Positions 1 to 9,542 of a DNA stretch of 33,147 bases are shown here, one piece after another. Source of the stretch: Ophiothrix spiculata (Eukaryota > Echinodermata > Ophiuroidea > Amphilepidida > Ophiotrichidae); assembly GCA_000969725.1 (NCBI GenBank), contig JXSR01S005558.1, one strand, 5' to 3'. The notes below the pieces were generated by a model. That model had not been told where the DNA came from, ran no database searches, and saw nothing but the letters and a program-made list of their open reading frames with translations. Position 1 is the stretch's first letter; each line of letters opens with the position of its first letter. A program made the position numbers and the translations under genes.

Positions 1-299
1 ACAAATGTATATTTACATGAGAATATAAATATCTAACAAACATCAGGCATTCACATTTTTGAGAAAAGAAAACAAGTCAATGTTACAAATAATACGTAGG
101 TGTTAATACCTAATAAAATGCGATGAACTGTTTGCATTAGAAATAGCCATTGGTCATTTCATCTGCTGATGCTGACCTTTCTCAGGAAATCCTTCAGGGT
201 TTTTTCTAAAAGATCATCCTAGAGTAAGAGATATACACGTTAGGTGTATAAGGTTTACATACCAGGGGGCAAAGGTTATAGGGTGAAGTTGCAAATTTG
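1..299. other. AT-rich sequence, nothing recognised
   Basis: No open reading frame of note, no inverted or tandem repeat and no RNA-like signal was found. The degenerate AGGTCA-type repeat begins just after it. Confidence 0.5.
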
Positions 300-371
300 C
301 CTAAATTTGAAGACAGATTGTAGCCAAACTTGGGTTTATGGATATAAAATAATAACCTTCATTTCTTTATG

Positions 372-400
372 AGGTCAAAGGTCACCGAAGTCAAAGGTCA
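372..400 (+). promoter_or_regulatory. Two adjacent DR1-like nuclear-receptor half-site pairs
   Basis: Positions 372-384 read AGGTCA-A-AGGTCA, a perfect direct repeat with one-base spacing. Positions 388-400 read AAGTCA-A-AGGTCA, one base from consensus. DR1 is the known binding pattern for HNF4, RXR homodimers and related receptors. The match is real; function is unproven because it lies inside a degenerate repeat. Confidence 0.35.
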
Positions 401-675
401 TATGAAGTCAAATTGTAAGATAGGCTGAATTGTAAGGTAGGCTTTCAAATTAGCCTCATTGAAAAAGTTTAAGACTGATTAGAACCAAACTTGGTTCACG
501 AATATTAGATGGAAGCATTCATTTGTTGATAAGGTAAAAAATCACACTTCACATCAAGGTGAAAGGTTATATTGTCACATTTTTAAATTTTCCCTCAATC
601 TATTGGAATCAAACTTGGTTTATAAACATAATATGATAACCTCCATTTGTTGATGAGGTGTAAGGTCACATACAT

Positions 676-688
676 AGGTCAAAGGTCA
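676..688 (+). promoter_or_regulatory. DR1 nuclear-receptor motif
   Basis: A second perfect AGGTCA-A-AGGTCA, in another unit of the same repeat about 300 bp from the first. Its exact preservation stands out against the diverged flanks, but two matches are weak evidence of selection. Confidence 0.35.
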
Positions 689-801
689 TATGAGTGGAAA
701 TTTTAAGATTTCTAATCGGCCTCAATTAGAATGTTGGAGACCAATTGGAACCAAATTTGGTTGCTAGATATAATATAATAACCTTTATAATTATATTGAT
801 T

Positions 802-834
802 AGGTTAAAGGTCACATACCATGGTCAAAGGTTA
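802..834 (+). promoter_or_regulatory. Degenerate DR1-like pairs
   Basis: AGGTTA-A-AGGTCA at 802-814 and TGGTCA-A-AGGTTA at 822-834, in the last unit of the array. Each pair keeps the one-base spacing with one or two mismatches to AGGTCA. Confidence 0.25.
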
Positions 835-1106
835 TATTAGGTCAAATTGCAAAACAAATAGTTTGCCGTAGACTTCTACTCAGAATACAACAAATCTGAA
901 AAGGGTAAAATATCTTTTAGGAATTTCACCAAAAAAGGTTTGATTCTCTTTTAACCTTTTCATCCTGATATCCAAAATTTACTGTCACTCTGGTTTGAAA
1001 AAACAAAACAATTTTTCTTTTAATAATAAACAAAAACTCTTGTGTTCCTCTGACTAGACATTGTTATTTCGGAAAAAGTATACTTTAGGTCGCATCAAAA
1101 ACTATA

Positions 1107-1158
1107 CCCTAACCCTGAACCCTAACCCTAACCCTACACCCTAACCCTAACACTAACC
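1107..1158. repeat. Interstitial telomeric repeat, (CCCTAA)n
   Basis: About eight CCCTAA units with a few interruptions (CCCTGAA, CCCTACA, ACACTAA). TTAGGG is the telomere repeat of vertebrates and many invertebrates, and is unlike the insect TTAGG. The tract is short and flanked by ordinary sequence, so it is an internal relic or a repair-inserted tract, not a chromosome end. It directly abuts a hAT-like end beginning at 1158. Confidence 0.85.
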
Positions 1159-1228
1159 AGTGGCATAGCCAGACATTTTGTTCAAGGGGGCAAGGTCGAC
1201 ATAAAGCATGTCGACAGAAACCATAGTG
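1158..1228 (+). mobile_element. Relic of a hAT-type terminal repeat plus a GTCGAC hairpin
   Basis: CAGTGGCATAGCCAG at 1158-1172 closely resembles the end of the complete hAT-type MITE at 8565 (CAGTGGCGTAGCTAGG). No matching right end was found nearby, so it is a one-ended remnant. Just inside, 1193-1215 holds a small palindrome (GTCGACAT..ATGTCGAC) and ACAGAAACC, both features of the TA-flanked element at 17032-17474. The segment is therefore probably a mosaic of two broken elements. It is absent from the paralogous position near 3890. Confidence 0.45.
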
Positions 1229-1782
1229 CACACGGCTCAAAACACACAGTGCTTTAGGTATTGGTGACCATGTTTTATTATGTTTTTTCAAAAACTATAC
1301 AAGGACCAAAACGCATGTGAAAAACAAAAAATAAATATGTTTTTGTGTTTTACTATCAATATCATGATTTCACCATGGAAGTCAATGACAAAACATTTTA
1401 AAACATACTGTTTTTGAAGTAGAATTATTATAAAAACTAAGCTAATGAGTGATGACCTCCAAATTGTAATTCAGAAATATAATCAGCACATATGAAAACA
1501 ATATATGTCAAAAAATAAGAGAATTCAATTGAAGAACTCTACTATGCTAAGTCACCTTCTATGTGATATGTCTTGTTGAAAGAGGCAAATTTCAGAGTAA
1601 AATAGGGTTTTCCTTCATAAGAATTAGAAAAAAAAATGTTACAAATTTGAATCGATTTTGTAATCAGTAGTCTCAGCATTTGGTGTGTAACATATCCCAT
1701 TCTTGAAACAATACTCGGTAGAAAAATAAATGAAACAAATGTAGAGATCTCATCTTATTTAAGATCATTTTTACCAAATATA

Positions 1783-2842
1783 CAGGGTGTCCAAAAATTA
1801 ACTACCCATTTGTAAATATTTATAACTTTAAAACCAGGATTCGCATGCCAATTATAGACATATGTATTGATAGAGGAAACTTGTAGAATTCTTTTGGTAC
1901 CAAACATTATGCAATCAGTAAACTTCTAAGATAGATAGAAGGTCTGAAAGTTCAAAGTGGTTGACCCAATATACCATACAGTGTTGATACTCTTCTGCCT
2001 CTTTACTATGACGACATGACGCCTCAAACAGCCAATCGGTTAAGAATGGCTTTATTAATTAACTTTTTCATGAACAATCATATTGCTCAAGACAAAGAAA
2101 CCCTGGCCCTTTCACTCCCATGATTTAAGTTCACTCGATTACTTTTTTGAGTTATCTGAAGGACAGTACATCCCAACACCCTGGCCTATTCCTGACCTGA
2201 ATCAGAACGTCACCAGTGAAAACAGGAAGATCAAGAAGAACGCACGCAAAAACGTCCAGAGCTTTGTCGGTAGATTTAAATAATTTTTTGAAATCTGCAA
2301 CGAGGCCATCTAAAACATATTCTGAAATACTAGGCAGCTTAATCTGGATAAGAAGGAGGTAATTTGATATGTCCCTGTGAGTGTAACTTTGAATGTGTAA
2401 TAAGGGGTAATGCTGTTGTGTACCATTTAAAGATGATCATATGCGAGAGTTACGCTTTGACAAATTAAAAACATTTTAATGAGCGTTATGTAATAATAAA
2501 CACAAAACCACAATAAAAAATCTTTGTATTAACATTGTAAAAGCTGTTTCGCTGAATTGGTCATTAAAATTATAATGAATGATTCTCCTGTCTTCAAAGA
2601 TTGATCCCTCCTCTACATGTGACTCGCACATTTGTTTTACTTCTCAGTATGAAAGTGGGCTTTTTACGTTTGACGTAATTTACGTTAAAAATGATTTTCA
2701 AAAATGGCAATTATATCATGTTTGGTAACAAATTAATTCTACAAGTTTCCTCTATCAATACATATGTCTATAGTTGCCATGCGAATCCTGGTTTTAAAGT
2801 TATAAGCATTTAAACATGGGTAGTTAATTTTTGGACACCCTG
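1783..2842 (+). mobile_element. Degenerate mariner-like DNA transposon with ~130-bp terminal inverted repeats
   Basis: The element starts CAGGGTGTCCAAAAATTAAC and ends with the reverse complement, flanked on each side by the TA target duplication of the Tc1/mariner superfamily (1781-1782, 2843-2844). The inverted repeats extend for about 130 bp with few mismatches, including ACCAGGATTCGCATG and AGACATATGTATTGATAGAGG. At 1,060 bp it is shorter than a full mariner (about 1.3 kb) and has only a fragment of transposase (2083-2283), so it is dead or internally deleted. The paralogous copy near 4535-4545 lacks it, which confirms insertion after the duplication. Confidence 0.92.
2083..2283 (+). pseudogene. 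Mariner transposase, C-terminal remnant
   Basis: The 66-codon frame contains HDLSSLDYFF, matching the conserved SPDLSPLDYFLW region of mariner transposases that carries the third catalytic Asp of the DDD triad. The downstream part (YIPTPWPIPDLNQNV, then RKIKKNARKNVQSFVGRFK) fits the usual C-terminal tail of the family. The Pro of the SPDL motif is replaced by His, and I found neither the rest of the catalytic domain nor the N-terminal helix-turn-helix region in frame upstream. A full mariner protein is about 340 residues, so this is a broken copy inside the inverted-repeat-bounded element. Confidence 0.75.
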
Positions 2843-3239
2843 TATAAATAATGAGTGAAAGAAAATATTTCTATCAAAAGGAGTGTTAAACTTTCAAAGA
2901 AAAAGTATTGTAAAATATCTTGAAATTGTATATATCATTCAGTCTAGGTATGGACAAATACAGTAAATGTTTCAGTAGCACCGGTACATGAAAACATTGT
3001 ATCCCATTCCCTTAAGGCTTGGCATTCTTTCACAAATATTTCAAGACATTTTGAGGTGCTCTGTTACATCCAGTTAAAATAAAGCAGACGTAAACAAAAC
3101 CTATTGCTTGAGATATGGTCAATGCCAAATGTGATGACTAGGCTAGTTGTGAGGGCCAAAATGATTACTATTGACACATCGTAATGAAATCAGTCAGAGC
3201 TGACCAACCACAGGTGCTTACTTTACAATTATCGCTGAC

Positions 3240-3694
3240 AATTGAATACGCCAGAATAAGAACATCCCAACTCCAATAGCTCCCTTCTGTTAATTATATT
3301 TATAAAATATAAATGCATACAAATATCTGAAAATGCGTCACATCACTTAAATAGCATTTCCATGTCCTAATCATATTGTCACATTTGACCTTGTAGTTAA
3401 CTTGTTTAGACATTGTTAGATAATTGTTATAGTACATAGTTGCTATATTTAAACAGCCATTACAAGAACATCCCAACTCCACGATCTCCCCTCTGCAACT
3501 ATATGCAGGAAAATTATCTAACAATGTCTAACAAAGTCAACTACAAATGTGACACTATGATTGGGATAAAGACATTGAAATGCTTTCTAGTGATTTGAAA
3601 GCATTTTCAGAGATTCATATGCATTTATATTTTACATAACTTAACAGAAGGGAGCTATTGGAGTTGGGATGTTCTTATTCTGGCGTATTCAATT
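3240..3694. mobile_element. Fold-back (palindromic) transposable element, ~455 bp
   Basis: Positions 3240-3293 and 3641-3694 are perfect inverted repeats of 54 bp. The pairing continues inward with mismatches through most of the element: GACATTGTTAGATAATT near 3410 pairs with AATTATCTAACAATGTC near 3514. A shortened copy of the terminal motif (GAACATCCCAACTCCA) also occurs near the centre, at about 3467. The paralogous empty site at about 4920-4945 reads TTACAATTACAGCTTAG. AATTATCGCT (3227-3236) and AATTATAGCT (3691-3700) flank the insert, consistent with a target duplication of about 10 bp overlapping the repeat end. No reading frame of note is present. Confidence 0.85.
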
Positions 3695-3892
3695 ATAGCT
3701 TAGAAAACTTCTGTGACAAGGTGACTGTAAAGGGACTAGTTGATACTTGCTTATTTCTATATTTTTTGGGGGGGAAATTTTTAACTAAATATCAACGTTA
3801 TCATTTTTTATGATTACTTTTACTTTCATGTGTGTCATTCTTATATTCACGCATAAACCATACATGTTACGTTACTCATTATAACCTTATGT

Positions 3893-5040
3893 GTGTGCAT
3901 GGCTCAAAGGGCATAGTTCTTGAGGTATGAGGTAAAAATGCAATTTTTTGGCTTATCTCAAAAAGGGAGTCGGTGACCATGTATTATTACATGTTTTTTT
4001 CCGAAGAACTTTTTAAGAACCAAAATATATGTGGAAAAACAAAGAAATAAATAGAACCATTCTTAATTATAAATGTTTATTGTCTTTACTACTATCATGA
4101 TTTTACCATACAAGTGAATAACACAAAAAGGTAAAACATACTGTTTTTGAAGTAATTTTCTCAAAAACTAAGCTGGTGACCCCCGTTGTTATTTCTGAAA
4201 TATAATCAGCACACATGAAAAACCATATATCAAAAAGCAAGAGAATTCAATGGAAGATTTTTTATGTGCTAAGCCACCTTAATATGTATGTTATGTCTTG
4301 TTGAAAGAGGCATATTTCAGAGAAACAAGGTTTTTTAAAAAAAATTAGTAAAAAAATGTGACAAATTTGAATGGATGATTTGTTATTTTAAATAGTTCAG
4401 CAAATTATGTGAATGGCGATTGGCAAACACTATTATTTTTATAATCATTTGGTGTGACATACCATTCCTGCAACAATGTTTGGTAGTAAAATAAATGAAA
4501 TTAATAAAGATATCTAATCTTATTTTAGATTATTTTTTACCAAAATATAAAAAAGTGAGGGAAAGAAAATATTTCTATCAAATGGGGTGTTTAACTCTGA
4601 AAGGAAAAGTATTTGCAAAATATCTTGACATTTTAAATATCATTCAGTCCAGGTATGAACAGATACAGCAAATGTTTTATTAAGCCAGACATGAAAACAT
4701 ATCCCATCCCCGAAGGCTGGCATTCCTTTCAGAAATATTACAAGACATTTTGAGACCTGTCCTCTGTTACATCCAGTCAAAATGAAGCAGACGTAAACAA
4801 ACCTATTGCCTGAGGTTCAGTCAATGCCATATGTGATGACTAGGCTAGTTTTGAGGACCAAAACACAATTACTATTGACACATCTTAATGAAATCAGTCA
4901 GAATTGACCAGTCACTGTTGCTTACTTTACAATTACAGCTTAGAAAACAAGGTGTCTTTAAAGGTACTATATAGTTCGCACTGGCTTATTCTATATTTAT
5001 TGCAGTAGGAAACTTTAACTTAATATCAACTTGGTCATTG
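3893..5040 (+). repeat. Local tandem duplication, copy 2 (uninterrupted)
   Basis: Paralogue of 1228-3840 without the two later insertions, so it shows the ancestral arrangement. Matching blocks include GGTGACCATGTATTATTAC near 3972, AAACATACTGTTTTTGAAGT near 4134, AAGCAGACGTAAACAAACC near 4784 and CTTACTTTACAATTACAGC near 4921. The small reading frame at 4495-4683 lies inside the duplicated DNA, is not preserved in copy 1 and is not credible as a gene. Confidence 0.8.
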
Positions 5041-5464
5041 TTTTAGTTACTTTTACTAACACAAGCAGAGAGCCCATTTTAAAATGTTGCAAGCAGTAAA
5101 AATTATTCAAAAAAATGAGAGAATACCATAACACTTTTTCTAGACATAAATCAGATAAATCTTTTCTAAAGATGTGTTACAGAAAAAGTGCAGATGTTTT
5201 TGTATATGTGTCGTATATTTTGTGTTCTTGTATGTGAAACATAGACTTTTAAAAAATCCGACCTACCTACCCTATTTTTTTTTCCATGTTACGCCAATCA
5301 AACAATTTTTTTAGGCCTTAGTGAAGGAAGTAAAGTGTGATAATCCTGCAGATGGTAATAAAAGGTTTGTTTAAAAATATGCTAATGAAGTACCTTTGCA
5401 TATTTTGTACATTCCATTCAACTCTTGAAATATAATTTTATATAGTCTCTTATATATATCATTA
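5041..5464. other. AT-rich sequence, nothing recognised
   Basis: No gene or complete element seen. A short segment near 5255-5320 (GACCTACCTACCCTATTT through TTTTTTTAGGCCTTAG) has the look of a dispersed repeat, but I could not define its ends. Confidence 0.4.
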
Positions 5465-5550
5465 TCGGCCATGTAGTTCATGAGATGAGGGCAGGAGAGC
5501 CATTTTAAAATTGTTTTGTATGTACAAAAATATACAAACTTATATTTCGC
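5465..5550. repeat. Duplicated module, copy 1
   Basis: GTAGTTCATGAGATGAGGGC and the following bases to about 5550 recur at 6057-6127 in the same orientation with about six differences. On the minus strand both copies encode a short similar peptide (containing FCTYKT and KWLSCPH), which explains the two small minus-strand frames here. The similarity may reflect only the DNA duplication. Confidence 0.7.
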
Positions 5551-5566
5551 CAAGAAAAGTTAATTA

Positions 5567-6003
5567 TTTGTTTCCGGTTACATGCTTTGAAAACATGGAG
5601 AAGGAAGGATTTTAGCATAAAATTTTATGGTTTCAAAATATTGGGATGGAAGGAAGGGAAAATATTTTATCAAAAAATAATATTGCTTACAAAAACATCG
5701 GGTATGTATTTTTCAACACAATTTTTGGATTAACGATATGACTCGCTCTGTTGGAAACATTTATTTTAAGAGTCTTTTAGAAGACTCTGATTTCACTGTG
5801 TACATTTTCAGGACATCTGATTACATGAAAGAGGACAGGTGGACGTCATCAGTTCTCAAAACAATTGACGTAAGGAGGCTATCTCGCGACATGTATCGAG
5901 GGAAAACTGGGGCGGTGAAGAAATATTTTATTTTTTCAGAAAAGTGATAAAATTTGCATTTTTCAGGTGCATTTTTTGGGAAGGAAGGGTTACCGGAAAC
6001 AAA
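5567..6003. mobile_element. Possible inverted-repeat element, GC-richer interior
   Basis: TTTGTTTCCGGTTA at 5567-5580 is nearly the inverse of the sequence at 5990-6003 (TTACCGGAAACAAA). Inside, 5738-5947 is an open frame of 69 codons with base composition closer to 45% GC than its surroundings. I do not recognise its product (it begins MTRSVGNIYF). The frame could be a relic coding piece or chance. The short inverted ends and the lack of a clear target duplication keep this tentative. Confidence 0.35.
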
Positions 6004-6031
6004 CATATTATTTTACTCAGCCTTGGCTCTC

Positions 6032-6145
6032 TCTTCTAGAAAGCCATGTAGTTCCATGTAGTTCATGATATGAGGGCAGGAGAGCCATTTTAAAACCGTT
6101 TTGTATGTACAAAAATTTACAAACTTATGGTTCTCTCTTCTAGAG
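6032..6145. repeat. Duplicated module, copy 2, bounded by a ~95-bp-spaced repeat
   Basis: CTCTCTTCTAGA occurs near 6038 and again near 6132. The sequence between them carries the second copy of the 5465-5550 module. Together this suggests a small tandem or slippage duplication around the candidate element at 5567-6003. Confidence 0.55.
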
Positions 6146-6236
6146 TATTTTAGAAAATGTCTGTAACATGGTGAAGAAAAATACAAAATATTTCCAGATG
6201 AAAGATTATGATCAAGGTTTGTGAATCTGTCCAAAA

Positions 6237-6335
6237 ATCAATTTCGGCAAATTACGACCTTGACATGTATTTCTGTAGAATATGCAAAATGAAGTTTCTG
6301 ACATTTACGGCTCATACGGGCTGGACAACCACATT
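6237..6335. repeat. Dispersed repeat fragment shared with 21385-21490
   Basis: The block containing ATCAATTTCGGCAAATTACGAC, TTGACATGTA and TTTACGGCTC matches a block inside the inverted-repeat element at 20900-21588 in the same order. It is probably a fragment of that element family. Confidence 0.65.
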
Positions 6336-6704
6336 TAAGGAAATAGGAAAACTTCTATTTTCCTTTCTACCAAATACAGGATGATATGTTGGATATTTTA
6401 ACCAATAAGTAGACTTTAATCTGATCAAATTGATCTGGAGGTTAAGGGATCAAAACCGTGGAGGCTTTTACTTGGTTTAATGAAGCTTCATACATGTTCA
6501 GTCATGTTTAATAATTAAGTCGTTAGATAATTCAGTAAATGAGATATTAATGAGAATGATTACATTGTATAAAAGGATCATCCTATCTGGTGATTGAAAT
6601 CTATTGTGTAGAATTAATTTGCAACAGTGTGGATGATTATACTTGGAAATTTCAATTAAATTAGCATGGACATTGTCAATGGATAATTTGTATCCAATTC
6701 AAAT

Positions 6705-6960
6705 GTGGAATAATTGTCATTGATTAGGGCAGATAATTAATGTAAGAATAATATTGTTTGGAGCAGATACATTGGATGTAAAAGAAAATATCAGGACTTT
6801 GCTTCAAATTTGATTTATGGAATCAAATTATTGTGGAATAATTGTCATTGATTAGGGCAGATAATTAATGTAAGAATAATATTGTTTGGAGCAGGTACAT
6901 TGGATGTAAAAGAAAATATCAGGACCTTGTTTCAAATTTGATTCTTTTGTTTGTTTTGTA
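6705..6960 (+). repeat. Two-copy tandem repeat, 128-bp unit
   Basis: GTGGAATAATTGTCATTGAT starts at 6705 and again at 6833. The units are nearly identical to their ends (one near-exact landmark is TAAGAATAATATTGTTTGGA), so the duplication is recent compared with the other duplications here. Confidence 0.9.
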
Positions 6961-8074
6961 ATGAGAGTATATTAGTAATGAGAGTTTTAACAATGACATT
7001 AAACAATTTTGTGCCTTATTCAATAGCCAGTTAATAAAAAAACAACAGAAAATAACTGATTTTCAATAGTGTACATTGAAACTCAATGTTTCTGAATTTG
7101 TAAAAATATACGGTTAACAAATGTTATTAAAACCTCTACAATGGCATGAAATTTTCCATCTCTCCACACTCAGCCAATGACTTAGATCAATAGCCCATCA
7201 TTCAGTCTATTTTTATCCGAGTCATCATATCAGTATAGACATAATTGAGATTCCACTATATACATACTGTCATACAGTTTTTTCTGCTCTTTTTGAATTG
7301 AGTGATGATATATTGGTGTAGTAAATATGATGTGACAGCCAGTTCAAAGCCTGGTGTATGTTGAAAGATTTATAACTAATTGCTCTAAATTGTAACATGA
7401 TATAGATATTCATATTTTATATATGAAGCCTGGTAAAATGCCCTTAGTTGATTTGATATATATTTTGTATTTGTTGAAGAATGTTCAGATATCCTAAAAA
7501 TAACAGAACTCACAATTGTTTTAATTACCCCTTTGCAAAAATATGTCCAATGGCAAATTTGCAACAGATTTAAATAGTATTCCCATGTGTAAGGTAAAAG
7601 AACTATAATAATTATTTTCCGCCAAGTTTGTTTGGTCTGTATTCATTGAAAGTTTCAGTAGAATTTCTTTTGAGATATACTTTTTAGCGTTTTCATTTTC
7701 TGTACCGTACCCATTATTCAAAGTATAGCTGTATTAAATAAATAACCAAATAAATAATCTTTATCTTATCATCAGTTTATTAGAAGCATAAGTATATACA
7801 TTGTATTCCTCAACAATATATGTAGAATTGTCTGACTTAAATCCACTTGGATAATGAGTTTTCTTGATGTTTACTCGAAAACTGTAATTTCTCAGTTACA
7901 ATGTTATCATTTTCAAGATCAATTTATGAGACAGAAGATATGCTGTTTTAAATTGCACTTCTTGAAATGGAACATTGTAACAATATACTGATAGTGTTAA
8001 TTTGAAAGATTGGAAAGTTATGCAAGCAATTACGATATGTTTATACCGTACTATAAGTGTTATGATATAAATCT

Positions 8075-8447
8075 TGGGGGGATACTTACATTGACGGAAG
8101 GTACGGGTATGTGCCGCCTTCAAAACCCGCTTTTCAAACCTCCTCTTCCGCTCCCAAAGATGCTCTTTTTAAGATAACTTCAGTTCCAAAGAACTCATTT
8201 TCAAAGAAAATGAGTCAAAATGGTGTCTTCTATTATGTTTTCAAGCTAATTTTAACCAATATTCAGCTCAAATGGTCGTATTTTTATGGAGAAAGGCAGT
8301 TCCTGAGATATCAATTTGGGAAAAAATCAGTTCCATAGATCCTATTTTTGACCAAAAATCCATTTCGCACGACCCTATATTGGATTTCGCGGATCTCACA
8401 TACCTACCAATATTTTTTTTGAGTACCCCCCTCCCCCCTGGGATAAC
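8075..8447. mobile_element. Insertion of a dispersed element with G/C-run ends
   Basis: Relative to the paralogous site near 14275 (TGTTATGATTTATACTATGTAATGG), unit 1 carries about 370 extra bases. They begin with GGGGGGATACTTAC and end with GAGTACCCCCCTCCCCCCTG. The two ends are loosely inverse (GGGGGGATACT, AGTACCCCCC) and ATAA may flank both sides. The interior is GC-richer (GGTACGGGTATGTGCCGCC). The overlapping small frames on both strands (8111-8338, 8268-8507) have no recognisable product and look incidental. Confidence 0.6.
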
Positions 8448-8564
8448 TATATAATGGCAATACATGTAGATAGTTAAAACTTGGTTCCCATATTGGTCTA
8501 TGTTCAATGCTGCAAGTTCAGTTCGCGAAAGCTCTTACTTCACATACTTTAAAAATGGTATGTG

Positions 8565-8889
8565 CAGTGGCGTAGCTAGGAGGGGGGGCCCCATTACTGA
8601 CCGTCCGGAGCCGACCGGTCGCAGGCCTGGCGGCGATACCGCGTAAACAGTCGCCTATGGCCGCCTGCCAATGTCGGTTTCTGCAAAATCTACGTCATAT
8701 AGATGATTTTCACAGCATTTTGGCACCATTATAACTACATTATCAAAATCCAAAAATCCTTCCTGCAGTGTGTCAAATAGCTAAAAACCCGGCCCCTGGA
8801 CCCCACACAATATTCGCTCCGCTCGCATGGTCAATCCAATTCTGTCAGTTCGTCTTCATATTGCTTTCGAAAACTTGGCTACGCCACTG
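8565..8889. mobile_element. Non-autonomous hAT-type MITE, 325 bp, with perfect 8-bp target duplication
   Basis: The left end is CAGTGGCGTAGCTAGG and the right end CTTGGCTACGCCACTG, inverse of one another over about 14-16 bp with one mismatch. GGTATGTG flanks both sides (8557-8564 and 8890-8897), giving an exact 8-bp target duplication. The CAGTGG start and 8-bp duplication are hallmarks of the hAT superfamily. No transposase is encoded. The first 120 bp are far more GC-rich than the neighbourhood (CGTCCGGAGCCGACCGGTCG), a sign of foreign origin. The exact target duplication suggests a fairly recent insertion. Confidence 0.93.
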
Positions 8890-9003
8890 GGTATGTGAAT
8901 TCACGCACAGTAACAGAAATTTGATACTATACAGTATATTAATACAACCTAACATTAAAATCAATTTTTAGATCAAACTATGAATATCGAATATAACATT
9001 ATA

Positions 9004-9542
9004 AGAACATTTCAAAGCATTTTCATGTTGAATTGACCTATTCTATTAAGCTCTGAAATTGAAAATTCTATCTGCCAGATATTTTTCCAAATTCAACAAA
9101 AAAGAAAAAAGAAAAATGGCAGATTGTATTTTTAATTGCAGAAGGTGTAGGTTCCTATTTTAACATGTGTATAATCTACTTATAACTGATTGACCTTGAC
9201 CTCTGAAATGCATTTTGCAGGGTTTCACTCTTAGTTTGCTTCTTGTTTACTCTTCAGAGGCAAACAAAGTATGCAACCCTGGGGATGAGGCTGTTATGAA
9301 AATTAATAGAAATGGAACGTAGGTATACCAATTAACGTTACACTTTTTGCTATATCTCAATAATTATTTGGAATTTTGAGGTGAAATTTTGGATTTACGA
9401 TCAGAAACATATGGGCTTTCATTTGGTACAAAAAACATGCAATATTTTTGGTTGAGCCCTGGGGATGAGAATGTGATGGGAACCTACACCTTTAATTAAT
9501 AGAATAGGTCCAATTCAACATGAAAATGCTTTAAAATGTTCT
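9004..9542. mobile_element. Inverted-repeat element, 539 bp, nested inverted repeats
   Basis: Outer arms of about 46 bp (AGAACATTTCAAAGCATTTT at 9004 and its inverse ending at 9542) match with two or three differences. An inner inverted pair, AGGTGTAGGTTCC near 9142 and GGAACCTACACCT near 9479, lies about 140 bp and 60 bp inside the respective ends. CCCTGGGGATGAG occurs twice in direct orientation (9278 and 9454). There is no coding sequence. The target duplication is unclear. The element is missing from unit 2 of the segmental duplication. Confidence 0.8.

Larger units (their letters stand above)
300..855 (+). repeat. Degenerate tandem repeat, about 120-150 bp unit, with AGGTCA motifs
   Basis: Four imperfect copies follow one another. 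Each carries a core like GAACCAAACTTGGTT, then an AT-rich stretch (ATAATATRATAACCTTCATTT), then TTGATGAGGTCAAAGGTCACAT and AGGTCAAAGGTCATAT-like segments, then GTCAAATTGTAAG. Approximate starts are 300, 470, 590 and 725. Divergence between copies is high, so the array is old. The AGGTCA repeats match the nuclear-receptor DR1 pattern, but they are part of the repeat unit and need not be functional. No coding potential is seen. Confidence 0.75.
1228..3840 (+). repeat. Local tandem duplication, copy 1 (interrupted)
   Basis: This stretch, minus its two insertions, is paralogous to 3893-5040. Shared landmarks are GGTGACCATGT.TTATTA, AAAACATACTGTTTTTGAAGTA, CTTGTTGAAAGAGGCA, TGGTATGGACAAATACAG-like, AAGCAGACGTAAACAAA and CTTACTTTACAATTA. 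The order is the same in both copies. Copy 1 is longer because a mariner element (1783-2842) and a fold-back element (3240-3694) sit in it. No conserved reading frame links the copies, so the duplicated sequence looks non-coding. Confidence 0.8.

Noticed and set aside
1109-1291. A 60-codon minus-strand frame with a repeated LGLGCRVRVRVQG-like end
   Set aside because: The repetitive end is the translation of the TTAGGG-type telomeric tract.
5567-6055. LTR retrotransposon solo structure, taking the modules at 5465-5550 and 6057-6127 as long terminal repeats
   Set aside because: The repeats do not begin TG and end CA, no primer-binding site or polypurine tract is visible, and no target duplication flanks them.
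8111-8507. Overlapping frames on both strands with serine- and proline-rich starts
   Set aside because: They fall inside an inserted dispersed element absent from the paralogous unit and show no recognisable domain.
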